From: Myxococcales bacterium
GTDB taxonomy: Bacteria > Myxococcota_A > Polyangia > Polyangiales > Houyiibacteriaceae
NCBI GenBank assembly: GCA_029861865.1
Contig: JAOTYL010000007.1
Coordinates: forward strand, 62,001-126,000
Length of the DNA: 64,000 bases
Reading direction: 5' to 3'
Part shown: positions 19,773-28,628 of the stretch, in pieces
Layout of the letters: the number at the start of each line of letters is the position of its first letter
Numbering within the stretch: position 1 is the first letter of the stretch
The notes under the pieces: model-generated
What the model saw: only the letters and a program-made list of their open reading frames with translations
The model's database searches: none
What the model was told of the DNA's origin: nothing
Position numbers and translations under genes: made by a program

Positions 19773-20927
19773 GTGCATCCCGACTCCCCAACGCCGCTGC
19801 GTCCGCGACTCCAAAGCGCGGACGCCTCGCTTCGGCCTACCCGCGCGGAAATCATGCTGGATGCGATCGCCCACAACTTGCGTGTCGTCAAGGGCGTCGC
19901 CCAAGGCTGCAAGGTCCTTGCCGTCGTGAAAGCCGATGGCTACGGCCACGGGATCGTGCCGATTTCTCTAAAGCTCCAGACCGAGGGTGTCGACGGGTTT
20001 GGCGTCGCCCTGGCCGAGGAAGGGCTCGAGCTTCGAGGGGCTGGAATCGATCGCGCGATTCTCGTCCTCAACGGAATTCATGGGGGAGCACATCGCGATG
20101 TGATCGCTTCGGGCCTCACACCGGTGCTTTACGAGATATCCGAAGCCGCTGCGTTCCATGCGGTTGCCGGCGGCCGGCCGATCGACGTCCATCTGAAGGT
20201 CGACACGGGGATGGGGCGCCTCGGCGTCCCGGTCGCTAACCTAGCAGAGTTTCTGACCGACCTTCGGAGCTTTCCCTCGATCCGGATCGCGGGACTCATG
20301 ACGCACCTCTCCACCGCCGACGCGGACCCAGACTTCGTAGCCGTTCAACTGGCTAGCTTCGCCCATGCTGACGGCCTGGTTCGAAGGTACGGCCATGATC
20401 CCGTCGTCCGACATGCTGCGAATAGTGCGGCGCTTTTCCGTCATCCCGAAGCGCACTTCGACTGGGTACGTCCCGGGATCGCTCTCTATGGCTATCCAGG
20501 TGCCGATTCGATCGACGCACCACTTCGACCGGCCATGCGTTGGCGCACCGAGCTCATTCGAATCCGAATGCTCGAGCCCGGCGAATCCGCTGGGTACGGT
20601 CGAACGTTTCGGGCGACTCGACAGATGCGACTCGCGACGATTCCACTTGGCTACGGAGACGGACTTCTTCGCTCGGCGTCCAACCGCGCCGAGGTCTTGA
20701 TCGGTGGCCGCCGTTGTCCGGTCGTGGGCAACGTGTCGATGGATCTCACCACCGTTGACGTCTCGACCGTGCCTGATGTAGCACTCGGCGACGAAGTCCT
20801 ACTCCTCGGCGAACAAAACGGCGAATCGCTCGATGCGCGCGATCTGGCACGTGCCACGGGAACGATCCCTTACGAAATCCTCACGAACGTGTCCCGTCGT
20901 GTGCCTCGCGTCTACTTGAATGGGTGA
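19773..20927 (+). CDS. alr: Alanine racemase
   Basis: PLP-dependent interconversion of L- and D-alanine; supplies D-Ala for peptidoglycan. The 384-residue length is typical. The PLP lysine is Lys53 in AVVKADGYGHG. Other family segments: HLKVDTGMGRLG, VRPGIALYGY, and the C-terminal GYGDGLLRSASNRAEVLIGG. The GTG start at 19773 gives an N-terminus in which RPTRAEIMLDAIAHNLR aligns as usual. MurF, encoded in the dcw cluster below, uses D-Ala-D-Ala made from its product. Confidence 0.96.
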   Translation: MHPDSPTPLRPRLQSADASLRPTRAEIMLDAIAHNLRVVKGVAQGCKVLAVVKADGYGHGIVPISLKLQTEGVDGFGVALAEEGLELRGAGIDRAILVLNGIHGGAHRDVIASGLTPVLYEISEAAAFHAVAGGRPIDVHLKVDTGMGRLGVPVANLAEFLTDLRSFPSIRIAGLMTHLSTADADPDFVAVQLASFAHADGLVRRYGHDPVVRHAANSAALFRHPEAHFDWVRPGIALYGYPGADSIDAPLRPAMRWRTELIRIRMLEPGESAGYGRTFRATRQMRLATIPLGYGDGLLRSASNRAEVLIGGRRCPVVGNVSMDLTTVDVSTVPDVALGDEVLLLGEQNGESLDARDLARATGTIPYEILTNVSRRVPRVYLNG

Positions 20928-20959
20928 CTTGCCTGGTTGAAAACGTGGTATGAAACCCC

Positions 20960-21808
20960 GTGAGCGGCGCAGCCCCCACGGCGTCATCGGCCCCCGAAGA
21001 ACCCGGTAAAGTGCGCAGCGTCGCGCGTGATGTGGGCCAGTGGTTGGCCAAGTTGCTGTTGGCACCCTTCGTCGAGATCGGTGCCCTCAGCAGGCTTCTT
21101 GCAGAGTCGATTTTTTGGGGGATTCGGCCGCCGTACCGGGTGCGCCTGTTTGTCGAAGCGATGGAGTTCGTCGGCATCGGCTCGGTTTTCCTCGTGTCAT
21201 TGACCGCACTTTTCGTTGGCGCCGTCCTCGCTCTACAGCTGGTGGACGGCTTCCGCGATTTCGGCGCCGAGAACCAGACCGGCGCCGTCATCGGACTTGC
21301 GCTTGCGCGCGAGGTGGGCCCTGTGTTTGCAGCCCTCATGGTGACCAGCCGTGCTGGGAGCGCAATGACGACCGAGCTCGGCTCGATGCGGGTCACGAAC
21401 CAAATCGACGCTTTGGTCACGATGGCGGTCAACCCCGTGCAGTATCTCGTCGTGCCTCGGCTGGTGGCGGGCTTCGTGATGGTGCCCGTGTTGACGATGC
21501 TCTTCAGCGTCGTTGGCGTCTTCGGAGCTTTCTCCGTGGCGGTGTTTTTGTTAGGGCTCGATCCTGGGGTTTTCATGGACCGCTTGCAGTGGCTGGTCGA
21601 TTGGGACGACGTATCGCAGGGGCTCATCAAGGCGATGGTATTTGGTGTTGCCGTCACGTTGATCGCATGTCGACAAGGCTTTTTCGCGAAAGGTGGCGCG
21701 GCAGGAGTAGGGCGCGCCACCAATCGGGCCGTCGTGCACAGCGCGATCGCCATCCTGATGCTCGACTACCTGGTTACGAGCATGGTCCTCGGCGAGGGGT
21801 TTTTCTGA
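20960..21808 (+). CDS. mlaE: MlaE-type lipid ABC transporter permease
   Basis: 282-residue inner-membrane permease of the YrbE/MlaE family, which moves phospholipids between inner and outer membranes. Family signatures: ALAREVGPVFAALMVTSRAG, then TELGSMRVTNQIDAL, and a hydrophobic C-terminus. GTG start at 20960. The stop TGA shares bases with the ATG of the ATPase gene, so the subunits are translationally coupled. A substrate-binding MlaD (MCE) gene is not adjacent. Confidence 0.92.
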   Translation: MSGAAPTASSAPEEPGKVRSVARDVGQWLAKLLLAPFVEIGALSRLLAESIFWGIRPPYRVRLFVEAMEFVGIGSVFLVSLTALFVGAVLALQLVDGFRDFGAENQTGAVIGLALAREVGPVFAALMVTSRAGSAMTTELGSMRVTNQIDALVTMAVNPVQYLVVPRLVAGFVMVPVLTMLFSVVGVFGAFSVAVFLLGLDPGVFMDRLQWLVDWDDVSQGLIKAMVFGVAVTLIACRQGFFAKGGAAGVGRATNRAVVHSAIAILMLDYLVTSMVLGEGFF

Positions 21809-22620
21809 TGAAGGTCTTTCGACGCAACTTGATAGGCGTCACACATCCCCCATTGGCGGAGGAAATCAAGACCAACCCCATCCACGTGCAGATCCGGGAT
21901 GTTCACAAGTCGTACGGCGATCACCACGTGTTGCGGGGTGTGTCGCTCGACATCTATCGCGGCAAGACCAATCTGGTCATCGGTCCATCGGGTTCCGGCA
22001 AGAGCGTGCTCATGCGCCAATTGATCCGCCTCGAGAAACCCGACTCCGGGGAGATCTGGGTAAACGGTGTCGACTTCGCCCGTCTAGAAGGCCTGGATCT
22101 TGCCGCCAGGCGCCGCACCTTCGGCATGGTGTTTCAGATGTCTGCCTTGTTCGATTCGATGACCGTGTTCGACAACGTCGCCTTTCCCCTTCGTGAGCAT
22201 ACCAATTTCCCACGCAAAGAGATTCGGACCCGCGTCATGGAGCGACTGCAAGGGTTAGGCATTGCCGAGGCTTCACACAAAATGCCCGCTGAGCTTTCCG
22301 GCGGGATGCAAAAGCGGGTTGCAGTGGCGCGCGCGATGATCCTCGAAAGTGAGATCCTCATCTACGATGAGCCGACGACGGGCCTCGATCCGATCACAAC
22401 CGAGATGGTCGACGACCTCATCACTGAAGCCGAAGACATGTTTGGCGTCACGTCGGTGGTCATCAGTCACGACATGGCTTCCGTCGTTCGCATCGCCGAC
22501 TACCTGAACTTCCTCCACGACGGCCAGATCGCAGCCAGCGGAACGCCGCAGCAGCTCCTACAAACCGACCACCCCGCCACCGCCGAATTCATCCGAGCCT
22601 CCCGCATCACCCTCGAATAA
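21808..22620 (+). CDS. mlaF: MlaF-type lipid ABC transporter ATPase
   Basis: 270-residue ATPase partner of the preceding permease. Walker A is GPSGSGKSV, the signature is LSGGMQKRVAVARA, and Walker B is ILIYDEPTTGLDP, followed by the H-loop VISHD. The frame stays open far upstream inside mlaE, but the ATG at 21808 overlapping the mlaE stop is the sensible start. The first 28 residues are a short extension before the ABC domain. The stop codon TAA forms the edge of a GGGGACAGTCCCC palindrome. Confidence 0.94.
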   Translation: MKVFRRNLIGVTHPPLAEEIKTNPIHVQIRDVHKSYGDHHVLRGVSLDIYRGKTNLVIGPSGSGKSVLMRQLIRLEKPDSGEIWVNGVDFARLEGLDLAARRRTFGMVFQMSALFDSMTVFDNVAFPLREHTNFPRKEIRTRVMERLQGLGIAEASHKMPAELSGGMQKRVAVARAMILESEILIYDEPTTGLDPITTEMVDDLITEAEDMFGVTSVVISHDMASVVRIADYLNFLHDGQIAASGTPQQLLQTDHPATAEFIRASRITLE

Positions 22621-22638
22621 AGGGGACAGTCCCCTTTT
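22619..22638. repeat. GGGGACAGTCCCC palindromic repeat at the mlaF stop
   Basis: AAAGGGGAC-A-GTCCCCTTT is a perfect palindrome with one central base, starting on the mlaF TAA. The same element occurs twice inside thiL. With a 9-bp stem and trailing Ts it could also serve as a transcription terminator for mlaEF. Confidence 0.85.
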
Positions 22639-22688
22639 CCCCAGGGTTAATCGCTTGCGACCATCGCCAGAGGCGCCAGAGTGTTCCG

Positions 22689-22889
22689 GTGTCAGAGCTC
22701 GCCGAGTCGATCCTCCGCGCCCATCGAGAGGCCACCGCGCGTGGAGAGGATGGTTACATCGACCCCGAAACCGGCTTCTTCGTGATGACCGCGGAGTTTC
22801 TGCGCGCGCGGGCGGAATGCTGCGGTTCGGGGTGCCGCCATTGTCCTTACTCGGAAGAGGAGCAGCGGGCTGCGGGTCGCCCGATGTGA
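22689..22889 (+). CDS. DUF5522 small cysteine-rich protein
   Basis: 66 residues. The pattern GYIDPETGFFVMTAEFL followed by CCGSGCRHCPY matches the DUF5522 family, in which a cluster of four cysteines and a histidine suggests metal or iron-sulfur binding. Function unknown. GTG start at 22689. It lies just after mlaF and the palindromic repeat and converges on a methyltransferase gene. Confidence 0.8.
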   Translation: MSELAESILRAHREATARGEDGYIDPETGFFVMTAEFLRARAECCGSGCRHCPYSEEEQRAAGRPM

Positions 22890-22900
22890 CGTTACGTGGG

Positions 22901-23623
22901 TCAGGACTTGCGCAGCACCGCGATCAGGAAGCCACCGAGGTATCGAAGCGGGGAATGGCCTGCCAAGAGCTCGGCCCGGCTAAGGCCGCGTCCGACCCAG
23001 GGAATTCGATGGACGGCTGCGAAAGGCGTGAGCACGCGAACCCCACGATAGTCGACCAGCTCGAGCTCGGGCGGCAACAGTTTCGGAATTGCGAGAGGTG
23101 AATCCCACCGAGTGAAGATATCCGCCTCGGTTCGGTCGTCGCTGATCGGCTGAGGGCCAGCGACCCTCTTCGCGAGATAGCGAAGGCTCCACGGGTTGTA
23201 GAATTCCAGCAGTAGATGACCGCCCGGCCGCGTGACGCGCGCTGCCTCCCGAACTGCCCCTTCGATGTCGGGGATGTGGGCGAGTACTTTGAAACTGTAG
23301 GTGAGATCGAATTGGTCATCCTCGAAGGGGAGGTCGCAGACGCTTCCAATGCGCACGTCGAGGCCGCGGTCCCTGGCTCGCTGCGCCATTCCTTCCGACA
23401 GGTCGATCCCCACGGCCTTCTCCGCGATCTCCGCGATCCGCGCCAGAATCAAACCCGTGCCGCAGCCAAGCTCGAGCACACGCGCACCTCGGGCATAAGG
23501 CGCCGTGACCTGAACCTCGAGGTCGTCGATCATTTGGTGGTAGCCGTAGCCGCGCCCTCGTTCGTATGAGTCGCTGAAGTCGTCGTAGTATCGCCGCGCT
23601 TTGTGCTCGGATCCTTCACGCAT
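22901..23623 (-). CDS. Class I SAM-dependent methyltransferase
   Basis: 240-residue methyltransferase with the Rossmann motif VLELGCGTGLI near residue 47 and the downstream GSVCDLPFEDDQFDL and VTRPGGHLLLEFY segments, as in UbiE/type 11 enzymes. I chose the ATG at 23623, which overlaps the glycosyltransferase stop by 8 bases; an ATG four codons earlier is possible. Substrate unknown. The overlap suggests it modifies the same product as the glycosyltransferase, perhaps a glycan or lipid. Confidence 0.85.
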   Translation of the reverse strand: MREGSEHKARRYYDDFSDSYERGRGYGYHQMIDDLEVQVTAPYARGARVLELGCGTGLILARIAEIAEKAVGIDLSEGMAQRARDRGLDVRIGSVCDLPFEDDQFDLTYSFKVLAHIPDIEGAVREAARVTRPGGHLLLEFYNPWSLRYLAKRVAGPQPISDDRTEADIFTRWDSPLAIPKLLPPELELVDYRGVRVLTPFAAVHRIPWVGRGLSRAELLAGHSPLRYLGGFLIAVLRKS

Positions 23624-24728
23624 GGATTTCTTCATAGAGCAGTTCGTACGCTGCTGCGACTTCTTGCGGTGAGAACTTCGATGTCGCAAGTGCATGCGCC
23701 TTCTGCCCGATCTTCGCGCATAAGGCTTGGTCGGCGCTCAAGCTCTCGATCGCCGCGGCCAACGCTTCGGCATTCGTCTCCACGGCGACCGCCCCCCCAA
23801 TCTCGGCGAGCTCCTCGGACGGGGTCCCCTTTCCGACGAGCACCGGGCGAGCGAGGCACATCGATTCGAGCGCCACGAGCGGATAGTCCATCTTCGCGTA
23901 GGCTGTCCGGTTGACCATGACGACGAAGTCGCTGAGCCCGAGGAGCTCGTGGATGTGTCGGGTTTCTCCAACCCATCGCACTTGCGCCTCGATGCCCCAT
24001 CGCCTTGCTTGCCCACGAAGTCGGGACAGCGCTTCGTCTGCTTTGGGCGTCTTCCGGCGGCAGGCCATCAACAGGATTGCGTCCGAGCGGTTCCATGCCG
24101 CAAAGCCTTGCAAAGCCGTTTCAGCGCCGCCACCGAACTCGAGGTCACCCGGGTAGATCCAGATGGGCGCGGTATCGGGGAGCTGGTGCTTGTCGCGCAA
24201 GCTGATCCGCTCGAGCGCGGTAGGCGGCGCGAGGGGCGGCACGCACGGCGGAATCAGTCGCAGCTCGCTCTCGCTGACACCCTCTTGGCGAAAGCGCTCG
24301 TACGCGAACCGAGAGAGCGTGACGGTCGCGTCTGCGAACAACAGCCTCCTCGCGGCCACTCCTTCCCCGGGCACGCTGCATACGGTGTGGACACTCGGTA
24401 CTCTGCGAATCGCAGTCGCAATGCGACCGGCTGCTGAGCTCTTCGGGTTAGGTGCGAAGAAAAAGTGCCAAAGATCTGCAGAGCTTTCGAACAGCAGATG
24501 GCGCAAGACGCCGAGATTCGCTCGCACGCTGGGCGCAAAGCCTCCTGCGGACGCGGCACCGTACACTAGCTCGACGCGTCCCCGGTCGATCGGGCTCGCT
24601 TGGCCGGAGCGTCCCATCAACACCGGAGAGTGCCGCTGAAGATGCCCCGCGATATCGCGAACCAGATTCTTGCTGCTGTCGTTCCAAGGAGGGGCGACCG
24701 GCTTCGACACGAAGAGGACTTCCGCCAT
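23616..24728 (-). CDS. Glycosyltransferase, GT-B fold (GT4-like)
   Basis: About 370 residues. The N-terminal Rossmann half starts AEVLFVSKPVAPPW. The C-terminal half has IWIYPGDLEFGGG and the donor-site region with PLVALESMCLARPVLVG and EELAEIGGAVAV, the usual E-x7-E pattern of GT4 enzymes. I chose the ATG at 24728 over a TTG two codons earlier. The downstream methyltransferase overlaps it, and a GT2 gene is divergent 110 bases away. Donor and acceptor are not predictable. Confidence 0.82.
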   Translation of the reverse strand: MAEVLFVSKPVAPPWNDSSKNLVRDIAGHLQRHSPVLMGRSGQASPIDRGRVELVYGAASAGGFAPSVRANLGVLRHLLFESSADLWHFFFAPNPKSSAAGRIATAIRRVPSVHTVCSVPGEGVAARRLLFADATVTLSRFAYERFRQEGVSESELRLIPPCVPPLAPPTALERISLRDKHQLPDTAPIWIYPGDLEFGGGAETALQGFAAWNRSDAILLMACRRKTPKADEALSRLRGQARRWGIEAQVRWVGETRHIHELLGLSDFVVMVNRTAYAKMDYPLVALESMCLARPVLVGKGTPSEELAEIGGAVAVETNAEALAAAIESLSADQALCAKIGQKAHALATSKFSPQEVAAAYELLYEEIHA

Positions 24729-24838
24729 TGGCAACGGTTACGCTTCACTCGGGTGCATTTCAAGTGCTTGACCCACGACTCAGTAGGCGTTAGCCAGTCA
24801 TCCCATGCGCGACGTCCATTTGCTTCGAGCGAGGTCAG

Positions 24839-25582
24839 GTGCTCGCAGGTAGACGAATCGCCGTCGTGATGCCGGCCTACAACGAAGCGAAGCTGGTTCG
24901 ACGGGCGCTCGAAGCCATTCCGAGCTTGGTGGACCACATCATCGTGGTCGATGACGCGAGCACCGACGCTACGAGTGACACGGTGCGCGTGTTCGGTGGG
25001 CCCGTAGAGCTTATCCAGCACGAAACCAACCAGGGCGTCGGTGCTGCGATCGCGACCGGTTGTAGGCAGGCCCTCTTGCTCGGCGCGGATTTGACGGCGG
25101 TGATGGCGGCGGACGGACAGATGGACCCGGTGGACCTACCGGCCTTGCTGGCGCCCCTAATCTCGGGGGAGGCCGATTACGTCAAGGGCAATCGCCTGGA
25201 CTGGCCTGCGGCGAGCGAGGTGATGCCGTGGCACCGATGGCTCGGAAACCACGTGTTCTCCCTGCTGACGCGACAAGCGATTGGGCTAGACGTCCAGGAT
25301 TCGCAGTGCGGTTACGCGGCGATGAATCGGCGCACGCTACAGGCATTCGATTGGGAACGCCTGTGGAAGGGCTACGGTTACCCGAACGATCTGCTGAGTT
25401 GGGTAACAGTTTGTGGTTTGCGCGTGCGAGAGGTCCCTGTGCGCCCGGTCTACGGATCGGAGCAGAGCGGGATCCGACTCCGTCATGTCATGTTGATCAT
25501 TCCTTTCGTGATCGCGCGCGCATGGCTTCGAAGACACGCGCGGCGAGGAGAGCTCGCGCGGCAGCAGCCCCGTCAGACGTGA
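24839..25582 (+). CDS. Glycosyltransferase family 2 (polyprenyl-phosphate sugar type)
   Basis: 247 residues with a GT-A fold. It starts AVVMPAYNEAKLV, has the diphosphate/metal-binding VVDDASTD, then NQGVGAAIATG and the DxD-like AADGQMD. This is the pattern of dolichol/undecaprenyl-phosphate mannose or glucose synthases. A basic C-terminus with one hydrophobic stretch suggests membrane association. GTG start at 24839. Divergent from the GT4 gene; probably part of the same glycan pathway. Confidence 0.85.
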   Translation: MLAGRRIAVVMPAYNEAKLVRRALEAIPSLVDHIIVVDDASTDATSDTVRVFGGPVELIQHETNQGVGAAIATGCRQALLLGADLTAVMAADGQMDPVDLPALLAPLISGEADYVKGNRLDWPAASEVMPWHRWLGNHVFSLLTRQAIGLDVQDSQCGYAAMNRRTLQAFDWERLWKGYGYPNDLLSWVTVCGLRVREVPVRPVYGSEQSGIRLRHVMLIIPFVIARAWLRRHARRGELARQQPRQT

Positions 25583-25612
25583 CAGCGACCAATTCAGCAA
25601 CAGTGCCAGTGA

Positions 25613-26476
25613 TCAGTAGTTTCTTACGACTACTTCGCTGACTTTGCCTCGCTTTTTTGCGTTGCAGTTGATCGCGCGTGGGGCTGCGACGGTTTCGATG
25701 CGGAAGGCTCGATACAGCTTTCGGATGACGGGAACGTCGCTGTTTGACAGCATTAGCTTGCAGCCCCGACGGTCTAGGGCGCGATAGACATCGCGGAGGC
25801 GGACTTGATGTTCTCGCGAAAAGCCGTCTCGTGCGTAGGAGGTGAAGCTTGCTGTCTCCGAGACCGGTTCATAAGGCGGATCGAAGTAGACGAAGTCCCC
25901 GGGCTTCGCCTTTTCGAGTAGGCTCTCGAAGCCGGTGCACTCGATCTTGGCGGCTTGCAAAGCATCGCTCGCCGCGTGAAGGCCGCTTTCGTTTAGGATC
26001 CGCGGGCTCTTGTATGAGCCGACGGGGACATTGAATTCGCCCTTGCGATTGACGCGATGAAGGCCGTTGAAGCAGGTCTTGTTCAGGTAGATGAACATCG
26101 CCGCACGTTTGGAGGTGGAGAGGCGGCGGCCTTCGTTGTAGTGCTCACGCACCACGTAGTAGCTCTCCCTCGAGTGACGGCTTGCAAGCCCTCGCAAGTC
26201 GTCGATCACGCTCTGCACGTCGTCGCGAATCGCCGTGTAGGTCGCCACCAAGGCGGGGTTGATGTCGGTCAGGAGAGCACGCTCGGGCAAACGCGCGAAG
26301 AAGAGAGCGCCGCCGCCGACGAAGGGCTCGACATGGCGCATCCGGGCGATTCCGGGGGGAAGCAGCGGTCGCAACTGACTCAGCAACCGGCCCTTGCCCC
26401 CGGCCCACTTCACGAAGGGGGCTGCCTCCCTCGGCTGTTGCTGAGTCCTCGCCGCGACCGCTGCGGATGTCGTCAT
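25613..26476 (-). CDS. dam: Dam-type adenine DNA methyltransferase (D12 class)
   Basis: 287-residue N6-adenine methylase of the alpha class. The SAM motif FVKWAGGKGRLL is near residue 21, HVEPFVGGGALFF follows near 48, and the catalytic FVYFDPPYEP lies near residue 197. The helix with YLNKTCFNGLHRVN is typical of Dam/DpnM. GATC specificity is inferred from the family. No endonuclease gene is adjacent, so it is a solitary methylase, possibly used in mismatch repair or replication timing. Confidence 0.9.
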   Translation of the reverse strand: MTTSAAVAARTQQQPREAAPFVKWAGGKGRLLSQLRPLLPPGIARMRHVEPFVGGGALFFARLPERALLTDINPALVATYTAIRDDVQSVIDDLRGLASRHSRESYYVVREHYNEGRRLSTSKRAAMFIYLNKTCFNGLHRVNRKGEFNVPVGSYKSPRILNESGLHAASDALQAAKIECTGFESLLEKAKPGDFVYFDPPYEPVSETASFTSYARDGFSREHQVRLRDVYRALDRRGCKLMLSNSDVPVIRKLYRAFRIETVAAPRAINCNAKKRGKVSEVVVRNY

Positions 26477-26554
26477 GTGTAGTATGGTTGCCTACATCAG
26501 CGACAAACCGAAAAAACCGGCGCGGTCCCCACCAGTTTCGATCGAATTTCGCGG

Positions 26555-27832
26555 CTACTTGGCCCTGGCCACCATATCGCGCAGGCGTTCGATCGCTTCT
26601 TCGAGCACGGGCATGGGAGGGCCGAAGGAGAACCGCATGTGGTTCAAGAACCGGGAAGGTCGGCCGCTGCGGCGCTTGCCCGGGTTTACATCGAAGAAGT
26701 GGCCGGGCACGCAGATCACTTGCTGCTCGAGCGCTGCCCTGAAGAAGTCGTCGCTACTTCGGATCGACGCCGGGAGCCCGCTCAAATCACCCCATGCGTA
26801 GAAGGTTCCCTCCGGCTCGAGGTCAAAACGCACCCCGATGTCCTTCAGGCCCGTCACGAGAAAGTCGCGCTTGTCGCGAAACTCGGTTTGAATCGCTTTC
26901 GTCTCGGCCAAGGTGGGGGCTTCCTGGACGAGGTCGATCGCAGCCCGCTGCATGGGGGCAACACCACCGCCGTCCAAGAACGAACCGGCGCTCGCTGCTG
27001 ATTCGATGACGCGCTTCGGCCCGACGATCCAACTCACCCGAAAGCCTGGGTACCGCCAGTTCTTGGTGAGCCCATCGAAGACGACGATCGGATCTTCGTC
27101 GACGTCCTCTACGTACTGTGCCGCGCTCACGATCGATTGGTCACCCGTCCATACGTAGTGCGAATAGAATTCATCGAGCAAAAGGGCGCAACCTAGGCTT
27201 CGCGACTTCTCTACCCAGCCCGCAAGGACATTGCCCCCGATGACTTTGCCGGTCGGGTTGCATGGGTTGCTCAGTAAGATGGCGCTGAGGCCGAGACCGA
27301 GAATCTCCTCTTCGAGCTCTCTCGCGCTGAATTCATATCCGGACTTGGGGTCGAGGAGAATCGGGATCGGCAGGAAACGCCGAAACACGTCGAGGAGCTC
27401 TTCGTACGCCGTATAGTCGGGCAGGAAGTGCCCCAGATGAATAGGCGCGATCGCCGCGCATGCTCGCATGACCGCGACACGTCCACCGCCCGCGATTGCG
27501 ACGTTGTCCGCGGAGTATTGGGACTTCATGCCTCGGCGAAACAGCTTGTTGTAGAGACCGGCCACCGCTTCGCGCAGCTCCCAAACACCAGGCACGGGTG
27601 CGTAATCGAGATCGTGACTGTGCACATCGATTCGGTTGACTCGTGCCGGGGCACCAGCGAGTGGTCCGGTATCGGGCTGACCTTGGCCGAGATTGCACCA
27701 CCCTGGCGCGTCTGTCTTAAACCCATGCTTTTGCGCCTCGACCGTCACGTAGATCACACCGGTGCGCGGAACAGCACGAAACGCGGCAAGCTCGGCCACG
27801 TCGTTCATGGGATTGGAGCTCTCGTCGTCCAT
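26555..27832 (-). CDS. PLP-dependent aminotransferase, class I/II
   Basis: 425 residues. It contains ILLSNPCNPTGKV, the PLP-contacting DEFYSHYVW, and the Schiff-base lysine in DGLTKNWRYPGFRVSW. Fold type I aminotransferase. The substrate cannot be fixed: aspartate, aromatic or other amino-acid specificity is possible. ATG at 27832; the divergent folB-cupin gene starts 48 bases away. The dam gene follows downstream in the same direction after 78 bases. Confidence 0.87.
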   Translation of the reverse strand: MDDESSNPMNDVAELAAFRAVPRTGVIYVTVEAQKHGFKTDAPGWCNLGQGQPDTGPLAGAPARVNRIDVHSHDLDYAPVPGVWELREAVAGLYNKLFRRGMKSQYSADNVAIAGGGRVAVMRACAAIAPIHLGHFLPDYTAYEELLDVFRRFLPIPILLDPKSGYEFSARELEEEILGLGLSAILLSNPCNPTGKVIGGNVLAGWVEKSRSLGCALLLDEFYSHYVWTGDQSIVSAAQYVEDVDEDPIVVFDGLTKNWRYPGFRVSWIVGPKRVIESAASAGSFLDGGGVAPMQRAAIDLVQEAPTLAETKAIQTEFRDKRDFLVTGLKDIGVRFDLEPEGTFYAWGDLSGLPASIRSSDDFFRAALEQQVICVPGHFFDVNPGKRRSGRPSRFLNHMRFSFGPPMPVLEEAIERLRDMVARAK

Positions 27833-27880
27833 GCGCTGGCGAACTCTAGCAGAAGTCCGGAAATGCGATAGCCTTGGTCA

Positions 27881-28627
27881 ATGGACGTGCTGCGAATCGA
27901 GGGGCTCCTGGTCGACTGCGTGGTCGGGGTGTACCCGCACGAGCGCAACGCCTCTCAACCGCTCCGCGTCGACGTCGAAATGCGCCTCGACACCGAGACC
28001 TCCGGGGTCAAGGAGAGCTTCTCGTCGACCGTCGATTACGCAGCCACGGCATCGCAGCTCGTCTTTCTGCTCCGCAGCTGTCGCTTTCGCCTGCTCGAGA
28101 CTGCCGCCCACGTCTTGGCCCGATACCTCTTGGCTCCTCCAGCACGCGGAGAGCGCCGAGCCCAAGTCAACTCGGTCGTCGTCCGGCTGACGAAGCCCGG
28201 TGCCCTGCGTGGGTTCGCAGTGCCGTCGCTAGAGATCGAGCGTCCGGCTTCGTGGTGCACGATCGACGTCGAAACGAAGCCCTTCGGCATCGTCGACGTG
28301 ATTCACGAGACCGCAGGCGCAGGCATCTATCGGCTCAATGTCGCTCCTGGCAAAGGGATTCCACTGCACGTGCATCGCCAAATGCGCGAATCGGAGATGG
28401 TGCTGAGCGATGGATTGCTCTGTCAGGGGCAGCCGTGCGCTTCCGGCACCGTGCATCGCTGGCCCCGGGACGCCGCGCACATGTATCACAACCCCACCGA
28501 CCGCTATCAGACGATCCTCTGCGTCGATTCGCCGCGTTTCATAGAAGAAGACGAAATCGAGGTGGAGGGCGAGCCGGCCGACGTCCCGGCCGAAGCGCCG
28601 TGGGGTCCAATCGCGGGGCTCGGGTGA
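27881..28627 (+). CDS. Dihydroneopterin aldolase (FolB)-cupin fusion
   Basis: 248 residues in two parts. Residues 1-118 match FolB, which cleaves dihydroneopterin in folate synthesis: the conserved glutamate in HERN (Glu21), VDY (Tyr53), LLET (Glu73) and TKPG (Lys105) are all present. Residues about 130-220 form a cupin with the metal-binding pattern GIPLHVHRQ (His163, His165), a glutamate near 172 and a later AAHMYHN histidine pair. There is no stop or frameshift between the parts. FolB is normally about 120 residues, so the cupin is an addition. The SDR gene follows after one base. Confidence 0.85.
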   Translation: MDVLRIEGLLVDCVVGVYPHERNASQPLRVDVEMRLDTETSGVKESFSSTVDYAATASQLVFLLRSCRFRLLETAAHVLARYLLAPPARGERRAQVNSVVVRLTKPGALRGFAVPSLEIERPASWCTIDVETKPFGIVDVIHETAGAGIYRLNVAPGKGIPLHVHRQMRESEMVLSDGLLCQGQPCASGTVHRWPRDAAHMYHNPTDRYQTILCVDSPRFIEEDEIEVEGEPADVPAEAPWGPIAGLG

Positions 28628-28628
28628 C

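Noticed and set aside
21040-21807. Upstream extension of the MlaF reading frame
   Set aside because: It overlaps mlaE almost entirely and is arginine-rich shadow translation; the ATG at 21808 gives a normal ABC ATPase.
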